Numbered from the stretch's first letter, positions 9,291 through 16,389 are shown. The stretch is 32,374 bases of DNA from Boseongicola sp. (GCA_028824715.1 JAPPCV010000131.1:1-32374), one strand, 5' to 3'. The notes: generated by a model not told the origin, from the letters alone. Numbers and translations: made by a program.

Positions 9291-9572
9291 ATGATCAGGA
9301 CCGAAGACCTTGTTCGAAAGGCGTTGCTCAAGATCAAGAGACGTCGCAAGGAGGACGTTGTCAATAGCGTCTTCAAGGTCATTCAGGATGATGAAGAGTT
9401 GCATCAGGAATACTTGGATATTTTGGCTGACGCTTACCCGTCGGGAATCAGGGCGTTCAATCAGAGCATCAGTCGCTATGTCAAGACAATCACTGGCGGT
9501 AAGTCATTGAACGAAGGCAACCCATGTCATGGGCACACACTCGCCAGAACATACACAAAGCTCCATTGGTAA
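9291..9572 (+). CDS. small charged protein of unknown function
   Basis: This is a 93-residue product with AGGAG (9280-9284) 6 nt before the ATG. The N-terminal 70 residues are rich in charged residues and look helical: VRKALLKIKRRRKEDVVNS, then VIQDDEELHQEYLDILADAY, then GIRAFNQSISRYVKTITG. This is the type of short soluble helical bundle seen in many uncharacterised bacterial proteins. The last 20 residues are less ordered. There is no signal peptide or membrane segment. It converges on another small gene only 8 bp away (stop at 9581) and has a structured leader. No family is recognised with certainty, and the function is unknown. The evidence for a real gene is the ribosome site, protein-like composition and length. 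Confidence 0.72.
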   Translation: MIRTEDLVRKALLKIKRRRKEDVVNSVFKVIQDDEELHQEYLDILADAYPSGIRAFNQSISRYVKTITGGKSLNEGNPCHGHTLARTYTKLHW

Positions 9573-9580
9573 TCATTTGT

Positions 9581-9850
9581 TCAGACGGCAAGGCGCTTCT
9601 TGCGGGGAAGCAGGTTTTCCGGAAGCAGGTTGTTTCTGTTGATGGGCGGCAGGTAATTGTGCTGCTGATGGACGCAGCGCGGGGCGAGCATGGCAGCCGC
9701 CATCAAGATTGCGAGGACAGCCACTACCGCCTGCGCCACCTTGGATGGACGGCGCGTCTCTTGCGCCCGAACCCTTGCCCGCGTTGCCTTGACACGCTTC
9801 TTCGTGACCTTGGATCTCTGCCTGTTCCCTCGTGGGTCGTTCTTCTTCAT
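9581..9850 (-). CDS. small basic single-span membrane protein, unknown function
   Basis: An 89-residue product starts at the ATG complementary to 9848-9850, with a near-ideal AGGAGG ribosome site 5 nt upstream. Residues 1-36 are extremely basic (NRQRSKVTKKRVKATRARVR) and would stay in the cytoplasm, possibly touching nucleic acid or phospholipid heads. Residues ~37-56 form one hydrophobic span (VAQAVVAVLAILMAAAMLAP). The remainder would be periplasmic, containing CVHQQHN and a short internal repeat (NNLLPE, NLLPRK) encoded by two copies of ggaagcaggtt. A 14-bp palindrome lies 24 bp upstream (9874-9887). No homologue is recognised. The adjacent Sco gene and the Cys/His cluster hint at a metal link, which is only inference. 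Confidence 0.68.
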   Translation of the reverse strand: MKKNDPRGNRQRSKVTKKRVKATRARVRAQETRRPSKVAQAVVAVLAILMAAAMLAPRCVHQQHNYLPPINRNNLLPENLLPRKKRLAV

Positions 9851-9873
9851 CGTTGCCTCCTGGACGCAGTGAT

Positions 9874-9887
9874 ACGGCAATTGCCGT
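9874..9887. promoter_or_regulatory. 14-bp perfect palindrome upstream of the small membrane protein
   Basis: The sequence acggcaattgccgt is self-complementary. It lies 24-37 bp before the start codon of the minus-strand gene at 9850, a position compatible with repressor binding over its promoter. No known operator is matched. Confidence 0.35.
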
Positions 9888-10077
9888 GACGCGGAAGGCA
9901 ACATTGGCGTGATCGTGCGTGATCGCGTTGACTCCCCTGATCTTGGGGCGGGAACGCCTTGCTTCCATTGTCGTGGACGCGCCAGCCACATTGGTGGCAG
10001 GGAGGCAGCAAGACCCGGTCACAATGGCATTCCATCATCAAAGGCAAGTGCCACTGGACCAGGCACCCTTCGCCTCA

Positions 10078-10105
10078 CCACACAACCGTTTGACTGGGTG
10101 TGTGG
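10078..10105. promoter_or_regulatory. inverted repeat upstream of the Sco-like gene
   Basis: The arms ccacacaacc (10078-10087) and gggtgtgtgg (10096-10105) pair at 9 of 10 positions around an 8-bp centre. The core cacacaa/gtgtgtg resembles the perfect palindrome at 6372-6397, though spacing and ends differ. It lies 34-61 bp before the start chosen for the Sco gene. Confidence 0.35.
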
Positions 10106-10138
10106 CTGCTGTCCGCCGCAAGTGCGGTATTTGAAGTC

Positions 10139-10744
10139 ATGGAAATTTCAGATCGCTCAACCCTGTTTGCGAGTCTTGGCCTGCTAGTGCTTGTGAATGG
10201 ACTTGCGATCCATGCTCTCTCGAGTGCAAAGGATGCATGCGACGTCTCTTCTGCGGCCAGCGCGACAATTGGCGGCCCCTTCGAGCTTGTGGACAGCGAG
10301 GGCGACCTGGTGACAGACATGGACGTGCTGACCCGTCCAGCGCTGATCTATTTCGGCTACACCTTTTGCCCTGATGTCTGTCCGTTTGACATGGCGAGGA
10401 ACGCGATTGCCGTCGACCTGCTGGCGGAACAGGGGCACGAAGTCTCCCTCGTGTTCATTTCCGTTGACCCTGAGCGAGACACGCCTGAAATTCTGGGCCA
10501 GTATTCCGATGACATGTTTCCAAAGATGATGGCATTGACGGGAAGCATGGAGCAGGTCAAGGCGGCGGCGACGGCATATCATGTCTACTATGCCAAGGGC
10601 GTCGGGAGTGGCGACTTCTATCTCGTTGACCACTCCACCTTCACCTACCTGATGTTCCCTGGCAACAAGCCCATTGCGTATTTCAATCGCGACAAGTCAG
10701 CAGAGGACATTGCGAAGACGACAAAATGCCTGATCGAATCATGA
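10139..10744 (+). CDS. SCO1/SenC family copper chaperone
   Basis: This 201-residue protein has an N-terminal membrane anchor (STLFASLGLLVLVNGLAIHAL) followed by a periplasmic thioredoxin-like SCO domain. The metal-binding motif CX3C is present as FCPDVCP, near residue 80 (YFGYTFCPDVCPFDMA). The distal His is in VDHSTFTYLM. FISVDPERDTPE is the classical SCO1/SenC signature. Proteins of this family deliver copper or reduce cysteines for CuA assembly of cytochrome oxidase. ATG 10139 has no clear ribosome site; a GTG at 10100 would add 13 residues. Neither cytochrome oxidase subunits nor other assembly genes are nearby, so it is an isolated copy. A small possible membrane ORF begins 14 bp after its stop. 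Confidence 0.92.
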   Translation: MEISDRSTLFASLGLLVLVNGLAIHALSSAKDACDVSSAASATIGGPFELVDSEGDLVTDMDVLTRPALIYFGYTFCPDVCPFDMARNAIAVDLLAEQGHEVSLVFISVDPERDTPEILGQYSDDMFPKMMALTGSMEQVKAAATAYHVYYAKGVGSGDFYLVDHSTFTYLMFPGNKPIAYFNRDKSAEDIAKTTKCLIES

Positions 10745-10758
10745 ATTCTTGACAGCAG

Positions 10759-10932
10759 ATGAGAATGCTTCTTGTTGCCGCCGTTTATTTGATTGTCATT
10801 TGGGTAGCAATGTCTTGGCTCAGTGACCAAGCACGTCACGTTCCTGAAAGCGATGTTAGGATGCTCGGCAATCCGGCATGCAAGTCGCACAGCCGTCCGT
10901 TGTCAATTAACATCCCACATCCATATAGGTGA
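10759..10932 (+). CDS. possible 57-residue membrane peptide downstream of the Sco gene
   Basis: An open frame of 57 codons starts at ATG 10759 (or the in-frame ATG at 10765), 14 bp after the Sco stop. Residues 3-21 form a hydrophobic helix (MLLVAAVYLIVIWVAMSWL). A polar tail follows, with one cysteine (NPACKSHSR). No strong ribosome site is seen, so expression would rely on coupling to the Sco gene. Composition of the helix is unlike random GC-rich sequence. I do not recognise a family. The alternative is a non-coding spacer. Confidence 0.4.
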   Translation: MRMLLVAAVYLIVIWVAMSWLSDQARHVPESDVRMLGNPACKSHSRPLSINIPHPYR

Positions 10933-11731
10933 TCCTATTCCCGCCTTCACCCGCCGATGGCGTCACGCATCTGGGTCGCCCAGTGAAGCCTTTCGAGATG
11001 TCTGCCAGACCCTCCACTTTCCGGTTTTTCGTGATTTCGGTGCCGAATCGCCCTCGCAGTGGCACTCTAGGCCGTGCATTCCTTGAACTCTTTGCAACCC
11101 TTGCAATTGGCGCACCTAACGCCGTAGTCACATCGAGACTCCTTGGTTTCCACCTCACGTCCATCGGTGTCGTCCATTGGCGTCCCTCCAGATTGCAAGA
11201 AGTACCTGCAACCCGCCTCGCCGGAGATCCACGCACCGTATCTTCCAGTGCAGACGGGATCAGCCCACCGCAGGAAGCAGACAATCTGAAAGGCCCGCTG
11301 CCGACTCGATGGGCGGAGGGGCGGCAGTTGGCCACACTAGGCCGCTCCCGGCAATGCGCTGAATGGTGGCGTCAATCCGTGCCGTGCCGAAAATCGTGCA
11401 GGCTGTGTCCCTAACGCGCCAGCGACAACCGAATTTCGGCACTGGCGACACGAAACGCCCATTGGACAACATATTTCCGGCTCACGCGACGTTCCGGCAC
11501 TCCGTGAGGCCAGCCTGGACAATCTCGATAGAAGAATTCGGCACCAGCTACGAAACCACCGTCACGTCGTCCGACCCCGACGAGGCGCTGCGCACTCAGG
11601 CGCTCGGGCTTTCCGTTTGCGTGGTCCAGGACGACCACAATGCTTCCCACCACCTCGGTCTTGCTCTCGGCAAGATCGTGCACTGATCAAGTTCATTCCG
11701 CCTGTCAGGACAAGGGAAAAGAGGGAATCCC
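10933..11731. other. ~800-bp interval with one small minus-strand ORF and possible relics
   Basis: Apart from the cysteine-rich ORF at 11067-11177, no intact gene is recognised. A plus-strand frame ending at 11684-11686 encodes ETTVTSSDPDEALRTQALGL, distantly reminiscent of the permease C-terminus that precedes Tup/Mod-type ATPases. It lies 45 bp before the start of the decayed ATPase. This is a weak resemblance, not a call. Confidence 0.35.
11067..11177 (-). CDS. 36-residue cysteine-rich microprotein
   Basis: The ATG complementary to 11175-11177 has a near-perfect ribosome site, GGAGGG (complement of 11184-11189), 6 nt upstream, and the frame closes at TAG (11067-11069). The first half is acidic (MDDTDGREVETKES). 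The second half holds five cysteines at residues 16, 22, 25, 28 and 34, as CX5CX2CX2CX5C (RCDYGVRCANCKGCKEF). This spacing resembles small zinc- or iron-sulphur-binding modules. No signal peptide is present, so it would be cytoplasmic. It is antisense to no recognised gene and sits in a region of decayed genes. Coding status rests on the ribosome site and the cysteine pattern. The function is unknown. Confidence 0.5.
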   Translation of the reverse strand: MDDTDGREVETKESRCDYGVRCANCKGCKEFKECTA

Positions 11732-12222
11732 GTGATCTGCTCAATCAGGCGGCTCCGTACGGAGGTTGGCGGCCGGGCGCTGTTCGACATCTCGGCCGTT
11801 CATCTCCAAGGGCGGTTCTGCGCAATCTACGGTCCGTCCGGCGTAGGCAAATCGACCTTCCTGAAGGCACTTGCCAACGGTGAAGCCGACGCCGCTTAGG
11901 GCGCCGTCACTTTCTGCAAGCTCCTCAGCTTCAACAATGGAATCACGAACATTCGGTACATCCCGCAGCATCCTCTCCGGTTCAACTTCACCGTCAGGAG
12001 TGTCTTCGACAGGATGCTGGTCGCCAATCGCCAATGCGAAGGCTGTGCCAGCACGCTCGAGGAAGTTTGCAACGAGTTCGATCTCGCTCCGATCCCGAAA
12101 TCACGCATGAACGACACATCCGGCGGGCAATTGCATCGTGTGCATCTCGCTGCGGGATTATCGTCAAACGCGGACCAGTTGTTGCTCGACGAACCGACCG
12201 CCGCCGCCGCTATGCCGAACGG
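11732..12222 (+). pseudogene. decayed ABC transporter ATPase with in-frame amber stop and lost C-terminus
   Basis: A GTG at 11732 follows GAGGGA (11721-11726). The frame encodes an ABC ATPase N-terminus (VGGRALFDISAVHLQGRF) and Walker A (YGPSGVGKSTFLKALAN), then hits TAG at 11897-11899. The same frame continues without a shift through the Q-loop region (IRYIPQHPLRFNFTVRSVFD), a signature motif weakened to TSGGQLHRVHLA, and Walker B (DQLLLDEPTAA). Homology then stops: the D-loop and H-loop are missing, and a 15-bp tandem repeat begins at 12236. A stop codon plus C-terminal loss make it non-functional as an ABC ATPase. The short Walker A-Q-loop layout could fit tungstate- or phosphate-type importers, but I cannot decide. 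Confidence 0.8.
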
Positions 12223-12235
12223 CGCGCCCGAGGCG

Positions 12236-12265
12236 ACAGCACGTCATGCCACAGCACGTCATGCC
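12236..12265. repeat. two exact tandem copies of a 15-bp unit
   Basis: The unit acagcacgtcatgcc occurs at 12236-12250 and again at 12251-12265, with aca of a third copy following. It begins just after the ATPase homology ends and before the opposite-strand outer-membrane protein fragment, so it marks or caused the breakpoint between the two relics. Confidence 0.9.
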
Positions 12266-12345
12266 ACAAGCCGTCGGGCGGGGCAGCCGAGTGCCAGGCC
12301 TGCCGAGATGCCGCGAGGAAGCGATGCGAATCGCGTTGCACCGCC

Positions 12346-12593
12346 GCCGGAGCGGTGCTTGAACAGTCGATGTCGCAGAGGGCCACGTCGCCGGTCCGGT
12401 CAAGTCCAAGGCCGCCCCGCAGATAGAATTCGTCCGCGCCTGCAACTCCTGCACACAACGACATCGAAACGAGAGCCGCAACAACCACAAGTCGGGAATA
12501 CGCATTCAGGCGCCTGCGACAGATGGCCAAAGCCAGACGACGGCGGCATCCCGGAAGGGCACGCACCATTGCTGCGCGCACGATGCCTAGCAT
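12346..12593 (-). pseudogene. N-terminal fragment of an outer-membrane beta-barrel protein
   Basis: On the minus strand the frame encodes a signal peptide (SRLVVVAALVSMSLCAGVAG), then ADEFYLRGGLGLDRTGD and a short cysteine-bearing stretch, LCDIDCSSTAPAA. FYLRGG-LGLDR followed by D-CSSTxPAA is the beginning of a family of outer-membrane barrel proteins common in Rhodobacterales. The barrel itself, expected to be some 200 residues, is absent: after ~12346 the frame runs into sequence antisense to the ATPase relic. The start is uncertain (ATG 12593 or 12566) and no good ribosome site is visible. The fragment is read as a truncated gene rather than a functional short protein. Confidence 0.62.
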
Positions 12594-12702
12594 CCTGACT
12601 GGTTGCGGCCGCGCGATGTTGCCTCAACCCCGCGCGTTCACGTGGTTGGTTTCCATGCCCATTCAACTGAAACCGGGGACGGAGTGGCGGCAAGCACGTG
12701 CG

Positions 12703-13218
12703 TCATGGCCGTTGCCATGTACATTTGCTGGCAGTGTCAACATGGTTCACTGGAAGATACCGTGTCACATACGTGCATTCGCCCGAAACACCTGCAAATT
12801 TTCCGGTACCGCCCATGATCTGGGCTCGGCCCTCGCCGCCACCGCCTTCCGCTATGTCGCCATCCTTTCGAAGGGCAAGCAGATAGATCTCGTCACCCTC
12901 GCCGTCCGCAAACGTGCACGGGGACTCCAGGTCAACGACACCATCTCGGAACGTGCCCACGAACACGATGCACTTTGCGATGCTCGTCTCGCCTACGACA
13001 AAGGGCGGGCCGCTGCTCTCCAAGACCGTGCTGGTTCCGACGAGCGTCCCGCCAGTGATTGCACCCCCCGCATGATTGATCGTCGTGAAATCCTGGTCAA
13101 AGCTTTGCAGCATTCGAAAGCTGCCTGCATCCTGCGCATCGGCGGTAGCGGTCGCCTGCAAGGCAAGCAGCATCAACATCGCAAATGCGACCGCAGGTAT
13201 GGCTCTCAATCCCGTCAC
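12703..13218 (-). CDS. secreted protein of unknown function
   Basis: This 171-residue protein has a clear signal peptide (LRAIPAVAFAMLMLLALQAT, cleavage near TADA-QDAG). The mature part is rich in Gly, Thr and beta-prone segments (GGTLVGTSTVLESSGPPFVVGE; GGTGKFAGVSGECTYV), reminiscent of small barrel-type secreted proteins with a GGTGKFAG motif such as the allene-oxide-cyclase-like fold. Four cysteines could pair (IAKCIVF, ESPCTF, GECTY, SKCTW). GTG 13218 is chosen because AGGAAAGG (complement of 13226-13233) lies 7 nt upstream and the signal peptide begins there; ATG 13248 lacks a ribosome site. It is probably periplasmic or extracellular. The function is unknown. Confidence 0.8.
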   Translation of the reverse strand: MTGLRAIPAVAFAMLMLLALQATATADAQDAGSFRMLQSFDQDFTTINHAGGAITGGTLVGTSTVLESSGPPFVVGETSIAKCIVFVGTFRDGVVDLESPCTFADGEGDEIYLLALRKDGDIAEGGGGEGRAQIMGGTGKFAGVSGECTYVTRYLPVNHVDTASKCTWQRP

Positions 13219-13269
13219 GGCCGTTCCTTTCCTGCCCCAGGTTGTCACGCGCGTGTGCCTGCGGTGTCA

Positions 13270-13563
13270 CTAGCAGTCCGCCGTTCCCATGTCGAGCGTG
13301 ACCGCGACACTGCGAACGATTTGGCGATGGCGCGTTCGATCGGCATGGCATGCAGGTCTTCCCGATTTCGCCGCGACTTGCCATAGGATCTCGTCCAGAA
13401 CATTGCGGACCTGCCTGGCGAGCCGAAGCCGCTTGCAGGGAGGCAGCGAAGGCAGGCGGGTCTCACTTCCCAACAGGACATTGGCAACTCCCACGAATCG
13501 CCGAATTGCCATATCCACGCCGACAACCGGGAGGGACGACCCATCCATTCGTCCATGCTGCAT
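13270..13563 (-). CDS. doubtful 97-codon ORF upstream of the secreted protein
   Basis: The ATG complementary to 13561-13563 has GAAGGG 7 nt upstream. The product contains a moderately hydrophobic stretch ([19 protein letters not shown]) and a basic helical stretch ([19 protein letters not shown]). No motif or family is recognised. It occupies the gap between the secreted protein and alr, and its upstream region overlaps the alr promoter area. It could be a real small gene, a relic, or a chance frame; evidence is limited to the ribosome site and helix-like composition. Confidence 0.28.
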   Translation of the reverse strand: MQHGRMDGSSLPVVGVDMAIRRFVGVANVLLGSETRLPSLPPCKRLRLARQVRNVLDEILWQVAAKSGRPACHADRTRHRQIVRSVAVTLDMGTADC

Positions 13564-13631
13564 GGATGAACCCTTCGGATGCACCCAATCCGGGGTTGAC
13601 GCTGCACAGCCTGTGTCCGACACCCTCGAAC

Positions 13632-14675
13632 ATGGGAGCCGCTCACCTGACCATCGACCTTGACGCAATTTGCGCAAACTGGCACGCACTTGATGCCCTG
13701 TCGGACAGCGAGGTGGAGACGGCTGCCGTCGTAAAGGCCGACGCATATGGCATCGGAGCGGCACAGGCCGCGACCGCGCTTGCAGAGGCGGGCGCGAGGA
13801 GCTTTTTCGTCGCCCTTGTCGAGGAAGGCGTCGCACTCCGCGACGTGCTCGGCGACACACCTGACATATTTGTCTTTTCCGGACATATGGAAGGAGAATC
13901 CGATGCATTGGTTTCGGCACGCTTGATCCCGTTGCTGAATGCGTCGGACCAGATGTCACGCCATGCCGAGAATGCGCCCTCCCATCCCTTTGGCGCTCAA
14001 CTTGATACCGGCATGAATCGCCTGGGCTTTGAGCCTTCAGAATGGAACGACTGCAAGGGCGAGCTTCTGGAATCCGGGCCACTCCTCGTCATGAGCCACC
14101 TCGCTTGCGCTGATGAACCAGATCATCCAATGAACGTGCAGCAGCTTGTTGCATTCCGCGGGTTGACCGACGGAATTTCGCCCCGCCGCTCGCTGGCCGC
14201 GACCGGCGGGATTCTCCTCGGGCCGGAGTACCATTTCGACCTTACCCGGCCGGGAGTCGGGCTCTACGGCGGCCACCCGTTTGGCGAGGCCCGTCCAGCC
14301 ATCCGTCTTGACGTGCCGGTGATCCAGACACGAACCGTTCTGCCCGGCGAATCTGTCGGCTATGGCAATGCCTGGACTGCAACCGCCCCGACCAAGGTCG
14401 CCACGATTTCCGCCGGATACGCAGACGGACTCTTGCGGGCGGCGGCGCCCGGAGCCGTGGTATTTTCCGGAGACACGCCCTGCCCGGTCATCGGACGCAT
14501 ATCGATGGACCTCATCACCGTTGACGTAACCGAACTGCGCAAGGTGCCGGAATCGTTGCAGGTCATTGGCCCTGAACTCTCGGTTGACGCATTCGCCGAA
14601 GCCGCCGGCACGATCGGATACGAGATTCTGACATCCCTTGGGGCACGCTACGAACGCGCATACTTGCCACAATGA
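13632..14675 (+). CDS. alr: alanine racemase
   Basis: This 347-residue fold-type III PLP enzyme begins at [17 protein letters not shown]. The PLP lysine is K35 in [13 protein letters not shown]. The catalytic tyrosine is in [15 protein letters not shown] and the active-site loop is [26 protein letters not shown] and [12 protein letters not shown] are family hallmarks. It converts L- to D-alanine for peptidoglycan. The frame is open upstream, but residues before 13632 are not protein-like for this family. There is no strong ribosome site at 13632, so the exact start is moderately uncertain. Its stop overlaps the ATG of mlaE (ATGA), so it begins the alr-mlaE-mlaF operon. In many Rhodobacteraceae alr follows dnaB; here it follows the accessory region. 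Confidence 0.96.
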   Translation: MGAAHLTIDLDAICANWHALDALSDSEVETAAVVKADAYGIGAAQAATALAEAGARSFFVALVEEGVALRDVLGDTPDIFVFSGHMEGESDALVSARLIPLLNASDQMSRHAENAPSHPFGAQLDTGMNRLGFEPSEWNDCKGELLESGPLLVMSHLACADEPDHPMNVQQLVAFRGLTDGISPRRSLAATGGILLGPEYHFDLTRPGVGLYGGHPFGEARPAIRLDVPVIQTRTVLPGESVGYGNAWTATAPTKVATISAGYADGLLRAAAPGAVVFSGDTPCPVIGRISMDLITVDVTELRKVPESLQVIGPELSVDAFAEAAGTIGYEILTSLGARYERAYLPQ

Positions 14676-15445
14676 ATGTCCTGGCCATCATCGGGCGGGC
14701 AATGCTCGCAATGCTCGCTGCGATCGGCCGGGTCACGCTGTTCGCCGTCGATACCGTCAGCCATTTGGGACGCCCTCCCTACTATCCCCGCGAGTTCGGG
14801 CAGGCGCTGGTGCAGATCGGCTACTTCTCGCTTCCGGTGGTCGGGCTGACCACCATCTTCACGGGCGGCGCCTTGGCCCTCCAGATCTATGCCGGCGGTG
14901 CACGCTTCTCTGCCGAGGCCGTCGTGCCTCAGATCGTTGCGATCGGCATGGTGCGCGAACTGGGGCCGGTCCTCGTCGGCCTCATGATCGCCGCCCGCGT
15001 CACCTCCTCGATCGCAGCCGAAATCGCCACGATGAAGGTCACGGAGCAAATCGATGCCCTGATCACCCTCTCGACCAATCCGGCCAAGTACCTGACACTT
15101 CCCCGTGTCCTTGCCGCAACGGTCGTCATGCCGTTCCTGGTTGGCGTCGGCGACATCATCGGAATCATGGGCGGCTATCTCGTCGGCGTCGAGCGGCTGG
15201 GTTTCAACGCCGGAACGTACCTGAGAAACACCATTGACTTCCTGGAGCCGCTGGACGTCGTCTCGTCTCTCACCAAGGCCGCCGTCTTCGGATTCCTTGC
15301 CGCCCTGATGGGCTGCTATTTCGGCATGCGATCGGGCCGGGGCGCACAAGGCGTTGGGCGGGCAACCAAGAACGCGGTCGTTGCCGCAAGCGTGCTGATC
15401 CTCGCCGCCAACTTCGTGCTTACGGAACTGTTCTTTTCGGCATGA
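14672..15445 (+). CDS. mlaE: MlaE-family ABC permease (phospholipid trafficking)
   Basis: This 257-residue multi-span membrane protein of the DUF140/MlaE family carries typical signatures. [13 protein letters not shown] lies in the first half. [40 protein letters not shown] is the core EQIDAL motif. [16 protein letters not shown] and [24 protein letters not shown] follow. It forms the inner-membrane channel of an MCE-type lipid transporter that moves phospholipids between envelope membranes. It overlaps alr by 4 bp and mlaF by 4 bp (ATGA at both joints), so tight coupling is expected. No MlaD (MCE domain) gene is in the window, so the periplasmic partner must be encoded elsewhere. Confidence 0.93.
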   Translation: MNVLAIIGRAMLAMLAAIGRVTLFAVDTVSHLGRPPYYPREFGQALVQIGYFSLPVVGLTTIFTGGALALQIYAGGARFSAEAVVPQIVAIGMVRELGPVLVGLMIAARVTSSIAAEIATMKVTEQIDALITLSTNPAKYLTLPRVLAATVVMPFLVGVGDIIGIMGGYLVGVERLGFNAGTYLRNTIDFLEPLDVVSSLTKAAVFGFLAALMGCYFGMRSGRGAQGVGRATKNAVVAASVLILAANFVLTELFFSA

Positions 15446-16203
15446 TCGAACTTGTGGATGTACATAAGGCCTTTGGCGCGAACTCGGTCCTGACCGGAGT
15501 CAACCTGACCCTGCGGAAGGGCAGGAGCATGGTGATCATCGGCGGCTCGGGCACGGGCAAGTCGGTCCTCCTGAAATGCGTGCTGGGGCTTGTTCAGCCA
15601 GACAAGGGTGCGATCAGCGTGGACGGGACCGAAGTCACCAATCTCCGGCAGGGCACGCCGGAGCGCGACGCGTTCCTCGCCCGGTTCGGAATGCTCTTCC
15701 AGGGCAGCGCACTCTTCGATTCCCTTCCTGTCTGGCAAAACGTGGCGTTTCGGCTGCTGCGCGGGTCCCTCAAGAAACCACGTGCCGAAGCACACGAGAT
15801 CGCGGTCGAAAAGCTCCGCAGAGTCGGGTTGTCGCCCGATGTGGCGGACCTGTTTCCGGCCGAGCTTTCGGGAGGCATGCAGAAGCGCGTAGGCCTTGCG
15901 CGCGCCATCGCCACCGAACCCGAGATCATCTTCTTCGACGAGCCCACGACTGGGCTCGACCCAATCATGGCGGGCGTCATCAACGACCTGATCCGGGGGA
16001 TTGCAAGCGAGATGGGCTCGACTGCCATGACCATCACCCATGACATGTCGAGCGTCCGGGCAATCGCGGACGACGTCGCAATGCTCCATGACGGCACGAT
16101 CCAGTGGGCGGGACCAGCCAGCGAAATGGACAGCAGCGGCGATCCATGCGTCGCGCAATTCATCGCCGGCAGCGCCGAGGGACCGATCGAGACGGTTCGT
16201 TGA
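15442..16203 (+). CDS. mlaF: MlaF-family ABC ATPase (phospholipid trafficking)
   Basis: A 253-residue ABC ATPase contains Walker A (IIGGSGTGKSVLLKCV), Q-loop (GMLFQGSALFDSLPVWQNV), signature (ELSGGMQKRVGLARA), Walker B (EIIFFDEPTTGLDP) and H-loop (MTITHDMSSVRAIADDV). The GSALFDSLPVWQNV and GGMQKRVGLARAI stretches are typical of the Mla/Mkl branch. It powers the MlaE permease encoded immediately upstream, whose stop it overlaps. A 186-bp spacer separates it from radA, so radA may have its own promoter. Confidence 0.93.
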   Translation: MIELVDVHKAFGANSVLTGVNLTLRKGRSMVIIGGSGTGKSVLLKCVLGLVQPDKGAISVDGTEVTNLRQGTPERDAFLARFGMLFQGSALFDSLPVWQNVAFRLLRGSLKKPRAEAHEIAVEKLRRVGLSPDVADLFPAELSGGMQKRVGLARAIATEPEIIFFDEPTTGLDPIMAGVINDLIRGIASEMGSTAMTITHDMSSVRAIADDVAMLHDGTIQWAGPASEMDSSGDPCVAQFIAGSAEGPIETVR

Positions 16204-16389
16204 AGCCCTTGCCGCCGTACGGGCCGGGGGTAGGACAGCATGGGAGGCGACCACCGGCAATCCGTGCAAATCCAAGGGAAATGCGCCTCGGTTCATCGCG
16301 CAAATTCACGTTTCAGATCCGGCGGGTATGGCGACATCCCGACGCGATACCTGCTTGTCTCGCCCCTTCGGCACAGGCAAGAAGGCACC

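Noticed and set aside
11041-11160. Hydrophobic plus-strand frame (AFLELFATLAIGAPNAVVTS) resembling a permease helix
   Set aside because: It is exactly antisense to the Cys/Lys-rich microprotein, and complements of Cys and Lys codons read as Ala and Leu, which gives false hydrophobicity.
11897-11899. Programmed readthrough or pyrrolysine at the amber codon of the ABC ATPase
   Set aside because: The downstream part lacks the D-loop and H-loop and the signature is degenerate, so readthrough would not restore a working ATPase. Decay is the simpler explanation.
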